Source: JBIOJB01 sp044450465
GTDB lineage: Bacteria; Chloroflexota; Dormibacteria; Dormibacterales; Dormibacteraceae
NCBI GenBank assembly: GCA_044450465.1
Contig: JBIOJB010000001.1
Coordinates: forward strand, 19,693-83,692
DNA length: 64,000 bases
Direction: 5' to 3'
The notes beneath the pieces are model-generated. The model ran no database searches. It saw nothing but the letters and a program-made list of their open reading frames with translations, and was not told the origin of the DNA. Position numbers and translations under genes: made by a program. The stretch's first letter is position 1. Every line of letters begins with the position of its first letter. This document shows, piece by piece, positions 1 to 8,490 of the stretch.

Positions 1-3
1 GTC

Positions 4-1497
4 ATGATTCACCGGATGCCGCGCCGGCTAGTGCTGAAGCTGATGCTCGGAATGACGAGCGGCCTGATCGCCGCCGGATTCTCCGTGACCTCGGCTTTCA
101 GCGCAAACGGACTGACGTTGACTCTGAATCCGACGCATGGCCTGGCCGGTGCGACGGTGACGGCGACCGCGACCTACGCGCCGCCCCCGACCGCAGGATG
201 CCCGGTCGGCACATTTGTCCGGTTTACGTGGGGATCGCCCGCCAAGGCGCTACCGGATGGGAAATTCGACGCATCGTGTAAAGCAACCATCAGCTTCCCG
301 CCGCCAGATACGGCCACCGGTTCCTACCCCGTGACCGCGACTTGGACGCAAGCCCCCACCGTCACGGATACGCAGAACTACACGATCGATCCACCACCGC
401 CGCCGAGCCCGTCACCAAAACCCGTTCCCACTCCGACTCCTACCCCGTCTCCGAGCCCGATCCCGACGCCGTCACCCACATGCAGCACCGAGGGCCCCGC
501 GCACGGCTGCGTGCCGGTCAACTGCGCCCACCTGACGGCAGCCGTCCTTCCGCTCGGGGGCGGTGGCGGCGTGCCGCCGGTCTTGCTGCTGATCGTCGTG
601 GTTCCAGTTGGAGCGCTGGCGTGGCGCCACCGGCGGCTTGCCAAACTGGCCGGCCCGATGCTGCTTCTGATGGTGGCGACGAGCTGCACGCTCCACACCT
701 CGTCCGCTGCACCGACCCCGTCGACAGCACCCGCGGCTGCGCACTCCATCGTCGGTTTCGAGTCGACACCAGACTGCCGCGGCTACTGGATGGTCTCGAA
801 CTACGGTGGCATCTTCCCCTTCGGCAGCGCCACGGGCCATGGCAGCATGGGCGCGACAAAGCTCAACAAGCCGGTCGTGGGCATGGAGTCGACCCCCGAC
901 GGTGGCGGCTACTGGCTCGTGGCCAGTGACGGAAGCATCTTCCCATTCGGCGACGCTAGTGGCTTTGGCAGCACCGGAGCGATCGGGCTCACCAAGCCCA
1001 TTGTGGCCATGGAGGACACGCCGGACGGCGGCGGTTACTGGCTGGTCGTCGCCGACGGTGGCGTGTTCCCATTCGGAGACGCCGGCGGGTACGGGAGCAC
1101 GGGCGCCATCAAGTTGAACCAGCCCATCGTGGACATCGAGGCGACCCCGGACGGCCACGGTTACTGGCTCGTCGCGGCGGATGGCGGGATCTTCCCGTTC
1201 GGTGACGCCCTCGGCTTCGGCAGCACCGGAGGAATTCACCTCAGCAAACCCATAGTGGACATGGAGTCGACTCCCGACGGCGGCGGCTACTGGCTCGTCG
1301 GCGCGGACGGCGGAATTTACCCCTTCGGCGACGCCCTGGGTTATGGCAGCACAGGTGCTGTTTCCTTGAGCAGCCCGATCGTGGGCATGGAGGACACTCC
1401 GGACGGGCACGGCTACTGGCTCTTCGCCGCTGATGGCAGCATCCACCCGTTCGGCGATGCCCCTGGCTACGGATCTCTAGGCGGAGTGCCCTTCTAA
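4..1497 (+). CDS. Secreted/membrane-anchored protein with six 42-residue GYW repeats
   Basis: Product of 497 residues with no assigned function. Residues 1-33 form a signal peptide (basic start, hydrophobic core, Ala-rich cleavage region). Residues 34-125 look like an Ig-type beta domain, followed by a Pro/Ser/Thr linker at about 127-155. A hydrophobic segment at about 190-206 is followed by basic residues, and a second ends in a lipobox-like Ala-Thr-Ser-Cys at Cys228. From residue 260 to the end there are six tandem 42-residue repeats (starts 260, 302, 344, 386, 428, 470), each with a GYWLV core, a PFGDA core and a TPDGG/H turn. This repeat type is known from surface and secreted proteins of Actinomycetota and relatives and probably folds as a beta-propeller-like array. 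The start is only 3 bases from the window edge, but the signal peptide argues that it is real. Confidence 0.8.
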   Translation: MIHRMPRRLVLKLMLGMTSGLIAAGFSVTSAFSANGLTLTLNPTHGLAGATVTATATYAPPPTAGCPVGTFVRFTWGSPAKALPDGKFDASCKATISFPPPDTATGSYPVTATWTQAPTVTDTQNYTIDPPPPPSPSPKPVPTPTPTPSPSPIPTPSPTCSTEGPAHGCVPVNCAHLTAAVLPLGGGGGVPPVLLLIVVVPVGALAWRHRRLAKLAGPMLLLMVATSCTLHTSSAAPTPSTAPAAAHSIVGFESTPDCRGYWMVSNYGGIFPFGSATGHGSMGATKLNKPVVGMESTPDGGGYWLVASDGSIFPFGDASGFGSTGAIGLTKPIVAMEDTPDGGGYWLVVADGGVFPFGDAGGYGSTGAIKLNQPIVDIEATPDGHGYWLVAADGGIFPFGDALGFGSTGGIHLSKPIVDMESTPDGGGYWLVGADGGIYPFGDALGYGSTGAVSLSSPIVGMEDTPDGHGYWLFAADGSIHPFGDAPGYGSLGGVPF

Positions 1498-1503
1498 ACC
1501 TCA

Positions 1504-1524
1504 CCTCCCAACTTTGTGGGGAGG
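1504..1524 (+). terminator. Hairpin after the repeat protein
   Basis: CCTCCC at 1504-1509 pairs with GGGAGG at 1519-1524, seven bases after the stop codon of the upstream gene. There is no clean T-run, only a T-containing tail, so it is a plausible rather than a certain terminator. Confidence 0.4.
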
Positions 1525-1633
1525 GCTTGTTCACCCAGGCAAATTGATCTGGCTGGGGTAGTGGCCGAACGTCGCGTCATGCCCCGGCGGCGTCGAGCTA
1601 TCGACATCCAGCTATCACAATCACTCGGGTCAG

Positions 1634-2083
1634 ATGGTATTCAGCGTTCGGGAGCTATCTCCGATTGAGACTCACGATCTGCGGAGACGCGTCTCTGCTG
1701 CTGGTCGGATTAGTCTGCCGAGCTGGAATCATGAGCTAGACGAAGCTCTGGGGTCTTGGCACCTGGGAGCAGTTGATTCACAGGGCACAGTGGTCGCAAT
1801 AGCCACTTTCTTCCAGCTGCCATTTCCCTCCCAGCCCGAAGTTGCTGGCGCGTACCGCCTGCAGTTCATGGCCGTAGAACCATTGCTCCAGAGAAGTGGC
1901 TTAGGGACGCTGGTGCTGACCGAGGGAGTTCGGCGTCTCCAATCGGCAGGGGTGCCTCTTTTGTGGGCGACAGCCAGACTAGAGGCCATCCCTTTCTATC
2001 AGCGCTTTGGCTTCGCAGTCTTCCCGGCGCTTGAGTCGGAGGTCACTGACCAAGCGACAATCCTGCTCGACCTCAGAGCCTGA
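1634..2083 (+). CDS. GNAT family N-acetyltransferase
   Basis: Product of 149 residues, full length for a single GNAT domain. These enzymes move an acetyl group from acetyl-CoA to an amine; the substrate cannot be told. The acetyl-CoA pyrophosphate loop is visible as QRSGLGTLVL, preceded by the beta4 strand ending in FMAVEP, and the C-terminal part has the typical FYQRFGF segment. It lies alone between the repeat protein and a convergent folE. Its codon use looks less G+C-rich than that of its neighbours, which may mean a more recent arrival. No strong ribosome-binding site was seen. Confidence 0.85.
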   Translation: MVFSVRELSPIETHDLRRRVSAAGRISLPSWNHELDEALGSWHLGAVDSQGTVVAIATFFQLPFPSQPEVAGAYRLQFMAVEPLLQRSGLGTLVLTEGVRRLQSAGVPLLWATARLEAIPFYQRFGFAVFPALESEVTDQATILLDLRA

Positions 2084-2185
2084 CCCGCGCCAGACCTCGG
2101 CTGCACTCCCTATGTGAGAGGGCATGCGTGACGTTTGACGTGAGGGTTCGGTGCACGTACCGATCGGCGACCGCTCGAGGCGGGT

Positions 2186-2770
2186 CTAGGTGCGGCGGAC
2201 CAGGTCCAGGAACTCGGCCCGCGTGCGGGGGTCGCGGCGAAAGGTGCCGAGCATGCAGGACGTGATGAGCTGGCCGCCCGTTTTCTGCACGCCCCGCATT
2301 TCCATGCACAGATGCCTTGCCTCGACGACGACTCCGACGCCCTTGGGTTCCAGGGCGGCGGCGAGCGCTTCCGCGAACTCCTTGGTCATGCGCTCCTGCA
2401 GCTGCAGTCGGTGCGCAAAGACGTCAACCAGTCGCGGGATCTTGCTCAACCCGACGACCTTGCCCTTGGGCAGATACCCGACGTGGAAGTGGCCGAAGAA
2501 GGGCAGCAGGTGGTGCTCGCACAGGCTGAAGAACGGGATGTCCTTGACCACGACCATCTCGTCGTAGTCCTGGTCGAACACTGCACCCGCGATCACGTCT
2601 TCGGGGGTCACGCCGTAGCCGTCCGTCAGCTCGCGCAAGGCCCGCGCCATCCGGTCAGGCGTCGCCTTGAGACCCTGGCGCCCAGGGTCCTCACCCAGAG
2701 CGACCAGCATCGCCTCGACCAAGCCAGGCATCGGGTCCTTGCCCGTCAACCTCTGCTTCGCCATGGCCAT
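2186..2770 (-). CDS. folE: GTP cyclohydrolase I
   Basis: Converts GTP to 7,8-dihydroneopterin triphosphate, the first step of tetrahydrofolate synthesis. At 194 residues it has the usual bacterial length. The zinc-binding signature is intact: Cys84 and His87 in SLCEHHLLPF, and Cys155 in ARHLCMEMRG. The GTP-binding QKTGGQL segment and the conserved TSCMLG-type C-terminus are also present. It is transcribed divergently from the HhH-PHP gene with only 21 bases between start codons, so any promoters must lie inside the neighbouring coding sequence or the transcripts have almost no leader. Confidence 0.97.
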   Translation of the reverse strand: MAMAKQRLTGKDPMPGLVEAMLVALGEDPGRQGLKATPDRMARALRELTDGYGVTPEDVIAGAVFDQDYDEMVVVKDIPFFSLCEHHLLPFFGHFHVGYLPKGKVVGLSKIPRLVDVFAHRLQLQERMTKEFAEALAAALEPKGVGVVVEARHLCMEMRGVQKTGGQLITSCMLGTFRRDPRTRAEFLDLVRRT

Positions 2771-2791
2771 GCATGGTCACACAATTGACGC

Positions 2792-3847
2792 GTGGATGCG
2801 ATTGGAGCCTCCCAGGTCCTCTCCGAGATCGGCTACCTGCTCCGGCAAGACCCCAAAGAGGTGTTCCGGGCCAAAGCCTTCGCCGCGGCGTCATGGTCGC
2901 TCGCCCTCGACCGGCCGGACCTCGAGGGGCTTTACCGAAAGGACCAGCTCACGTCGATCGAAGGCGTCGGAGAAGGCATAGCCAAGGTGCTTCGTGACCT
3001 GCTCGATACGGGCGCCAGCCGGTACCTGAACCGCCTGCGGGAGCAGATGGGCCAGCCGGCTCGGGACGACGAGTCGCTGCTGAACCTGAGCGAGTACCAG
3101 GGAGACGTTCACTCGCACACGAACTGGAGCGACGGTAGGGCGACGATGCTCGAGATGGCCATGGCGGCGAAGGCGCTCGGCTACAAGTACCTCGGGATCA
3201 CGGACCACTCACCTCGCATCAAGGTGGTCCACGGACTGGACGCCGAGAGGCTCGTCGCCCAATCGCAGGAGATGGCCGGCGTCCAGCAACAGGTCGGCGA
3301 TGTCATCCTCATGCAGGGCATCGAGGTCGACATCCTCGAGGACGGCTCACTGGACCTGCCGGACGCGGTGCTAGAGATCCTGGACGTGGTCATCGCCTCG
3401 CCACACGTGAAGCTCCGGCAGGACCATGACGCCATGACCGAGCGCATGCTGCGGGCCGTCTCAAATCCCCACGTGGACGTGATCGGCCATCCGACCGGCA
3501 GGCGTCCCGGCTCTCGAGAGGGCGCGTCCTACGACTTCGAAGCCGTGTTCACGGCGGCGGCGCAACACCATGTCGCGCTGGAGATCGACTGCGACCCAGC
3601 TCGAATGGATCTGTCCCCCGAGCCCGCCCGCCTCGCATTCGAGTGTGGTTGCAGCTTCACGATCGATGCCGACGCCCACGCGCCGGCCGAGTTTGCCTAC
3701 GTGCCGATGGCGATGTGGATGGCGCGCCGCGCCGGGATTCCAAAAGAGCGCATCCTCAACTTTTTGCCCGCGGCCGGTCTGACCCACGCCTTGACGCGAG
3801 GTGGTGCTGAAGCCCGACCTCGTACGCCTCGGCGAGCCAGGCGCTGA
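2792..3847 (+). CDS. HhH-PHP metal-dependent phosphoesterase (PolX-like without polymerase)
   Basis: Product of 351 residues. Residues 1-80 match the N-terminal helix-hairpin-helix part of family X DNA polymerases (SIEGVGEGIAKVL at about 55-67). Residues 100-335 form a PHP phosphoesterase domain with metal ligands in GDVHSHTNWSDG (His107, His109, Asp114), ITDHS (His139), a GIEVDI Glu, ASPH, GHPTGR and the closing DADAH. Bacterial PolX proteins normally have a nucleotidyltransferase palm between these two parts; here it is missing and the protein is about 200 residues shorter. It may be a nuclease or phosphatase acting in DNA repair, or a histidinol-phosphatase-like enzyme. Start is GTG. The end overlaps the convergent DUF5655 gene by 92 bases. 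Confidence 0.85.
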   Translation: MDAIGASQVLSEIGYLLRQDPKEVFRAKAFAAASWSLALDRPDLEGLYRKDQLTSIEGVGEGIAKVLRDLLDTGASRYLNRLREQMGQPARDDESLLNLSEYQGDVHSHTNWSDGRATMLEMAMAAKALGYKYLGITDHSPRIKVVHGLDAERLVAQSQEMAGVQQQVGDVILMQGIEVDILEDGSLDLPDAVLEILDVVIASPHVKLRQDHDAMTERMLRAVSNPHVDVIGHPTGRRPGSREGASYDFEAVFTAAAQHHVALEIDCDPARMDLSPEPARLAFECGCSFTIDADAHAPAEFAYVPMAMWMARRAGIPKERILNFLPAAGLTHALTRGGAEARPRTPRRARR

Positions 3848-4220
3848 CCTCGCGGTCCACTTGGGACGGATCGTTCAGCCGGAAGACGTGGACCTGGTTT
3901 CCTGGCGATACCCGGTCTATGCGCCGAAAGCGCGGACTCTCCAAACGGCGGGCCAAGACGACGTGCCCATCGATCCAACGTCGCCTCAACGTGAAGGCGG
4001 CAAAGCTCATGCGCACCTGGAAGGCGATCCTCGTCTTCTCCGGCACCACGGTAACGGGACCACTCTGTCGAGCAGCCTCAAGAAGCCGTTCGAAGGTCGC
4101 CACCACGTGCGGCTCGCGACCGACGAAATGGTCGTCGATGGAGACGCGGCTGCAGAAATGAGACTGGTTGCGGTTCGCAAACATGCGCCCGCAGGTGGGG
4201 CACGTCCACATCGGCCGCAT
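3756..4220 (-). CDS. DUF5655 zinc-finger-containing protein
   Basis: The N-terminus carries a WTCPTCGRMF motif followed by QSHFC, giving a probable zinc site (Cys7, Cys10, His21, Cys23). The rest matches the DUF5655 pattern: a PHV-ATFERLL helix, a KTRIAFQVRMSFA strand, LESPRFRRID and a closing WLAEAYEVG helix. Function is unknown; the family may bind nucleic acid or small ligands. The start was set at 4220 rather than further upstream because family members begin just before the CxxC motif and a TAACCT box sits 7 bases upstream. The final 92 bases overlap the PHP gene on the opposite strand. Confidence 0.78.
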   Translation of the reverse strand: MRPMWTCPTCGRMFANRNQSHFCSRVSIDDHFVGREPHVVATFERLLEAARQSGPVTVVPEKTRIAFQVRMSFAAFTLRRRWIDGHVVLARRLESPRFRRIDRVSPGNQVHVFRLNDPSQVDREVSAWLAEAYEVGLQHHLASRRGSDRPRAKS

Positions 4221-4227
4221 CGTGGGC

Positions 4228-4233
4228 AGGTTA
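4228..4233 (-). promoter_or_regulatory. TAACCT -10-like box, leaderless start
   Basis: The box TAACCT lies 7 bases upstream of the ATG at 4220, and no Shine-Dalgarno sequence is visible, consistent with a transcript starting at or next to the start codon. Confidence 0.4.
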
Positions 4234-4301
4234 CCGCATGGCCGCCGAGGGTCAAAACCCGGTTTCGTGCCGTTTCGCGTCACGAAATCGGAGCACTCCT
4301 C

Positions 4302-4307
4302 TAGGAT
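4302..4307 (+). promoter_or_regulatory. TAGGAT -10-like box, leaderless start
   Basis: TAGGAT ends 9 bases before the ATG at 4317, with no Shine-Dalgarno sequence between. Same layout as at several other first genes in this window. Confidence 0.4.
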
Positions 4308-4316
4308 CGGCCTGCG

Positions 4317-5225
4317 ATGGCGAAGCTAGGGATCATGATCGAGGGCCAGGAGGGCCTGAATTGGGACCGCTGGCGCAACATCTGCAGCGACGCAGAGAAC
4401 CTCGGCTTCGCATCCCTCCGCCGCAGCGACCACTTCATCTCGTTGATGGAGGCCCCCGAGCGAGATTGCATAGAGTGCTGGGTCTCGCTCGCGCTCGCGG
4501 CCGAATGGACCCGGACGATCGAATTCGGTCCGATGGTCAGCCCGATGACCTTCCGGCTACCGTCGCTCCTCGCGCGCATGGCGGCGTCGGTGGATCAGCT
4601 GTCATCGGGACGGCTGACGCTGGGCGTGGGCGCGGGCTGGAACGAGAACGAGCATTCGGAGTTCGGCATCCCCTTCCCCAGCGTGAAGGAGAGGTTCGAC
4701 AACTTCGAGAAGGGCATCACGGCGATCCGCGAAACCTGGGCCAAGTCCAACCCAAAGCCGGCGCGCAACCCGATACCGCTCGTCATCGGCGGAAAGGGCG
4801 AGAAGAGGACGCTCGCGATCGTGGCTCGCGAGGCGGCCGAGTGGAACCTGTCGCGGCTCGACGCCGACATGTACAAGCAACGAGCGGCAACGCTCGCGGA
4901 GCACTGCAAGGCGATCGGCCGCGACCCGAAGACGATCCGCCACTCCGTGATGACGAGCTACATCGTCGGTCGCAACCAGGAGGAGCTCCTCGACCGGGCG
5001 GCGATGATCGGGTCAATGATCCCGGGCCTGCGCGACATAAGCCCTGGGCAGGTGCTCCAGAACCGGCGTGACCACTGGTTTGTGGGTACGCCGGACCAGA
5101 TCGCCGAGCAGATGCGCGAGTTCGCCCGGATGGGCGTCGACCTGTTCATGCTCCAGCACTACCTGCTGGACGACTCCGAAGCGCTCCACCTTCTCGCGAA
5201 CGAGGTCATGCCCTGGATCGCCTGA
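4317..5225 (+). CDS. LLM class F420-dependent oxidoreductase
   Basis: Product of 302 residues in the bacterial luciferase-like TIM-barrel fold. Members related to the TIGR03560 group use cofactor F420 (some use FMN) to oxidise or reduce small organic molecules. Visible features are the RRSDHF segment, the LGVGAGWNENEH strand-turn typical of F420-binding LLM proteins, an IPLVIGGKGEKRTL strand, and a C-terminal FVGTPDQIAEQM helix. It stands before the acyl-CoA dehydrogenase and may share its transcript. The substrate is not predictable. Confidence 0.9.
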   Translation: MAKLGIMIEGQEGLNWDRWRNICSDAENLGFASLRRSDHFISLMEAPERDCIECWVSLALAAEWTRTIEFGPMVSPMTFRLPSLLARMAASVDQLSSGRLTLGVGAGWNENEHSEFGIPFPSVKERFDNFEKGITAIRETWAKSNPKPARNPIPLVIGGKGEKRTLAIVAREAAEWNLSRLDADMYKQRAATLAEHCKAIGRDPKTIRHSVMTSYIVGRNQEELLDRAAMIGSMIPGLRDISPGQVLQNRRDHWFVGTPDQIAEQMREFARMGVDLFMLQHYLLDDSEALHLLANEVMPWIA

Positions 5226-5263
5226 GCAGCTCTACAGGCCTCGCGACGACGCTTCGGACGAGT

Positions 5264-5269
5264 TAACTT
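5264..5269 (+). promoter_or_regulatory. TAACTT -10-like box, leaderless start
   Basis: TAACTT ends 6 bases before the GTG at 5276, with no ribosome-binding site, so a leaderless transcript is likely. Confidence 0.4.
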
Positions 5270-5275
5270 AGGGCC

Positions 5276-6424
5276 GTGGATTTTGACCTCAGCGCCTCGG
5301 AGCAGACATTTCGGGACGAGGTCAGAGCCTGGCTAAAGGCGAACGCCCCAGGCGAGCGGCCTGAGGGCGCCGGCGGCTTGGCCTCGGTCGTCGACGACCG
5401 CCGAGCCTGGCAGAAAAAGCTCCACCAGGCGGGTTATGTGGGCATCACGTGGCCCAAGGAGTTCGGCGGCCGCGGCGCCGGCTTCATGGAGCAGCTCATC
5501 TTCAACGACGAGATGGTCCGAGCCCAGGCTCCGGACCCGATCAACGTCATCGGTCTAGGCATGGGCGGCCCGGTCGTGCTCGCCCACGGCACCGAGGAGC
5601 AGAAGAAGCGGTACCTCGCGCCGCTCCTTTCGGGCGATGAGATCTGGTGCCAGGGCTTCAGCGAGCCTGACGCGGGAAGCGACCTTTCGGGCCTGAAGAC
5701 GCGGGCCGAGGATCGCGGCGACCACTACGTGGTCAACGGTCAGCAGGTCTGGACCACGCTGGCCCACGTGGCAAGGTGGTGCATGCTCGTGACCCGCGAG
5801 CGCAAGGAGTCAAACCCGCGAGAAGGGCTCACCTATCTGCTCGTCGACATGGAGAGCCCCGGCATCGAGGTGCGGCCTCTGGTCCAGATCACAGGCGACG
5901 CCGAGTTCAACGAGATCTTCTTCAAGGACGTGAAGGTTCCGAAGTCGCAGGTCCTCGGCGAGCCCGGGCAGGGCTGGGCCGTGGCCATGACCACCCTACT
6001 GCACGAGCGCGGGACGCTTGGCCTCGCGCTCGCCACCCGCGCGCAGATCACGGCAGCCGAGCTCGCCGAGCACGCTCGCAAGCTGGGTCGCGGCTCAGAC
6101 CCGCTGGTGCGGCAGAGAATCGCCCAGTACGCCATCGAGGCCCGCGCCCTTCAGCTCAACGGCTACCGGGCCGTCACGGCCGTCAAGCGGACAGGGGTTC
6201 CGGGCCCTGAGGGATCGATCCTCAAGCTCATGTGGTCGGAGCTCAACCAGCGAATGACGGAGGCCGCAGTCGACATCGCAGGTCCGGCCGCGCAGGTCGG
6301 CGAGGGCGACGGATGGAAATACCAGTTTCTGCGCTCGCGAGCGAACACGATCGAGGCGGGCACGTCCGAGGTCCTCCGCAACATCCTCGCCGAGCGAGTG
6401 CTCGGCCTCCCGCGGAGCCGGTAA
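5276..6424 (+). CDS. Acyl-CoA dehydrogenase
   Basis: FAD-dependent enzyme of 382 residues that introduces the alpha-beta double bond in acyl-CoA (fatty acid, steroid or branched-acid breakdown). The three parts are clear: an N-terminal helical domain, the FAD/substrate beta domain (WCQGFSEPDAGSDL around residue 125, then VNGQQVWTT), and the C-terminal helical domain ending in TIEAGTSEVLRNILAERVLG. It belongs to the larger FadE subgroup in which two dehydrogenase polypeptides often pair. A second one lies at 9048-10178, so the two may form a heteromeric enzyme; this is inference. Start is GTG. Confidence 0.93.
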   Translation: MDFDLSASEQTFRDEVRAWLKANAPGERPEGAGGLASVVDDRRAWQKKLHQAGYVGITWPKEFGGRGAGFMEQLIFNDEMVRAQAPDPINVIGLGMGGPVVLAHGTEEQKKRYLAPLLSGDEIWCQGFSEPDAGSDLSGLKTRAEDRGDHYVVNGQQVWTTLAHVARWCMLVTRERKESNPREGLTYLLVDMESPGIEVRPLVQITGDAEFNEIFFKDVKVPKSQVLGEPGQGWAVAMTTLLHERGTLGLALATRAQITAAELAEHARKLGRGSDPLVRQRIAQYAIEARALQLNGYRAVTAVKRTGVPGPEGSILKLMWSELNQRMTEAAVDIAGPAAQVGEGDGWKYQFLRSRANTIEAGTSEVLRNILAERVLGLPRSR

Positions 6425-6453
6425 AGCCGGTACTGGTCCAGAGACGGAGCCGG

Positions 6454-6459
6454 TAAGCT
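6454..6459 (+). promoter_or_regulatory. TAAGCT -10-like box
   Basis: TAAGCT ends 10 bases before the ATG at 6470; no Shine-Dalgarno sequence is seen. Confidence 0.3.
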
Positions 6460-6469
6460 AGCCCTTCAA

Positions 6470-8074
6470 ATGACGGCGGTTGCGACTCGGGCCCCCGCAG
6501 AGGCCACCGAGAAAAAAGGCATCGATCGAGGGGTTATGGCCGTCTTCGCGGGCCTCATGCTCGGCTCGCTAATCGCCTCGCTCAACATGACCCTCGTCGC
6601 GCCCGCTCTTCCGACCATCGTGGCGGAGCTGGGCGGGATCGCCGACTACAGCTGGATCCCGATCTCGGCGATGCTCGCCTCCACGATCGTCGTGCCGGTG
6701 GCGGGGAAGCTCTCAGACATCTACGGACGCAAGCCGCTGTATATGACCGGGATAGTCGTCTTCGCAGCCGGCTCAGCCCTGTCGGGAATCGCCCCCAACT
6801 TCTGGTTCCTCGTGTTCGCGCGGTTCGTCCAGGGCGCGGGGATGGGGTTCATCATGCCGCTCTCACAGGCGATCATCGGCGACATCATCTCGCCCCGCGA
6901 GCGAGGCAAGTACCAGGGGATGATGGGCGCGTCATTCGGCCTGGCCTCGATCGTTGGGCCCGCCGCGGGCGGCTTCATCACCGACCACTTCTCATGGCGG
7001 TGGCTGTTCTTCGTCAACTTGCCGTTCGCCGTGCTGACGCTGCTGGTCGTCGCCTTCTACATGCACGTGCCCAACGAGCGCCGCAAGCACGTGATCGACG
7101 TGTGGGGCAGTGTCACCCTCTCGGCCGGCATCACATGCGCGCTGCTCGCCACGGTCTGGGGCGGCAGCCAGTACGCGTGGGGCTCGTGGCAGATCCTCGG
7201 GCTCTACTCGGCGGCAGCGATTCTGCTCGTTTCCTTTGTCTGGGTCGAGATGCACGCGCCCGAGCCCGTGCTGCCGCTCAAGCTCTGGAAGAGCAGCATC
7301 TTCACCTTCTCCAACATCGCCGGCATGGGAGTCGCGATGTCGATGTTCGGCGCCATCTTCTTCCTGCCCGTATTCGTTCAGGGGGTGATCGGCAACAGCG
7401 TCACCAACTCCGGCGCGATCCTGGTCCCGATGCTGGTCGCCATGATCTTCACCAGCATCGGAAGCGGGCAATTGATCTCGCGGACCGGCCGCTACAAGGC
7501 GCTTCTGTTGATCGGCCTTGTTTTCATGGGTGCCGGTTTCTACCTGCTGGCGAGATTCGACGTCAACACGACCAACCTGGATGCGATTGAAGCCATGGTT
7601 CTGATCGGCCTTGGCCTCGGTGTCACCATGCAGACCTACACCCTGGTCGTCCAGAACTCGGTCAACCGGCAGGACATGGCCGTAGCCACGTCGGCCACCC
7701 AGCTTTCGCGCTCGATTGGCGCGGCCGTCGGCCTCGCGATCCTGGGCACGATCCTCACCCAAGGCCTGGCCTCGTCTATGGCCAAGTACCTGCCAGCCGT
7801 GGCTCTCCGCCAGTTCCAGTCCTCCGGCAATTCCACCGCCGGCGCCGTTTTCGATCCCGCTCAGCTCGCCCGGCTTCCGCCCGTCATCGCCGCAGGAATC
7901 CGGCATGGTCTGGCCGACGCGCTGCACCCGGTGTTCTTGATCGGCCTGCCCGTGGTCGCCATCGCGTTCATCGCGACCCTGTTCATTCACGAGCTGCCAC
8001 TGCGCGAGACCGCACATGTCACCGCGGGTCGCGCGCCGGCGCAGACGCAAGTTGGTTCGAAGACCGACACTTAG
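6470..8074 (+). CDS. MFS multidrug transporter, 14-TM DHA2 type
   Basis: Inner-membrane proton-driven exporter of 534 residues, the usual length of EmrB/QacA-type pumps. Visible are motif A between TM2 and TM3 (GKLSDIYGRKPLY), motif C-like glycine-rich TM5 (GPAAGGFITDHFSWRWLFFVNLP) split over the loop, and a long hydrophilic segment before the last helix (about residues 440-475) typical of the DHA2 group. The substrate is unknown. It lies between the two acyl-CoA dehydrogenase genes, which does not identify a cargo. Confidence 0.93.
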   Translation: MTAVATRAPAEATEKKGIDRGVMAVFAGLMLGSLIASLNMTLVAPALPTIVAELGGIADYSWIPISAMLASTIVVPVAGKLSDIYGRKPLYMTGIVVFAAGSALSGIAPNFWFLVFARFVQGAGMGFIMPLSQAIIGDIISPRERGKYQGMMGASFGLASIVGPAAGGFITDHFSWRWLFFVNLPFAVLTLLVVAFYMHVPNERRKHVIDVWGSVTLSAGITCALLATVWGGSQYAWGSWQILGLYSAAAILLVSFVWVEMHAPEPVLPLKLWKSSIFTFSNIAGMGVAMSMFGAIFFLPVFVQGVIGNSVTNSGAILVPMLVAMIFTSIGSGQLISRTGRYKALLLIGLVFMGAGFYLLARFDVNTTNLDAIEAMVLIGLGLGVTMQTYTLVVQNSVNRQDMAVATSATQLSRSIGAAVGLAILGTILTQGLASSMAKYLPAVALRQFQSSGNSTAGAVFDPAQLARLPPVIAAGIRHGLADALHPVFLIGLPVVAIAFIATLFIHELPLRETAHVTAGRAPAQTQVGSKTDT

Positions 8075-8077
8075 ACT
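8072..8077 (+). promoter_or_regulatory. TAGACT -10-like box, leaderless start
   Basis: TAGACT overlaps the stop of the MFS gene and ends 9 bases before the GTG at 8087, in the same arrangement as other leaderless starts here. Confidence 0.35.
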
Positions 8078-8086
8078 AGTCGCACC

Positions 8087-8485
8087 GTGGCCGCTCCGGA
8101 CAACGTCTCGGCATCAGATCCCGTCCTGGGCGTCATCATCCCCGCCTACAACGAGGCGCGCTCGATCGAGCAGATCATTCGACGCGTGCTTCGCGAATCG
8201 TGCGTACAGCAGGTCGTCGTGGTCGATGACTGCTCGTCCGACGGCACCACCGAGATCGCGAAGCGTTGCGCCGGAGCCCACCACAGGCTGAGCGTTCTGC
8301 GGCATCAGACCAACCTGGGAAAGGGAGCGGCTGTGCGCACCGGGCTCGCGGCGATCACCCTGGTCTTGATCCAGGACGCCGACCTGGAGTACGACCCCGC
8401 CGATTATCAGAAGCTGATCTCTCCCATCATCCGAGGCCGGGCATCCGGCGAGCCGATCGCGCCTCGGTCAGATCGCGAGGACTGA
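8087..8485 (+). pseudogene. Truncated family 2 glycosyltransferase
   Basis: The first ~110 of 132 residues match the N-terminal half of dolichol-phosphate-mannose-synthase-like GT2 enzymes: VIIPAYNEARSIEQII, VVVDDCSSDGTTEIA, NLGKGAAVRTGL, and a DADLEYDP metal-binding motif. The similarity then stops after LISPIIRGRA, where family members continue with a YGSRF-type segment and another 100 or more residues. The tail is a short charged stretch ending in a stop codon 5 bases before the next gene. Neither other forward frame continues the domain, so this looks like a deletion rather than a single frameshift. It is probably non-functional. Confidence 0.7.
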
Positions 8486-8490
8486 CCGGC

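Noticed and set aside
472..1446. 324-codon open frame opposite the repeat protein
   Set aside because: Its repeat pattern only mirrors the tandem repeats of the real gene; no domain or start signal.
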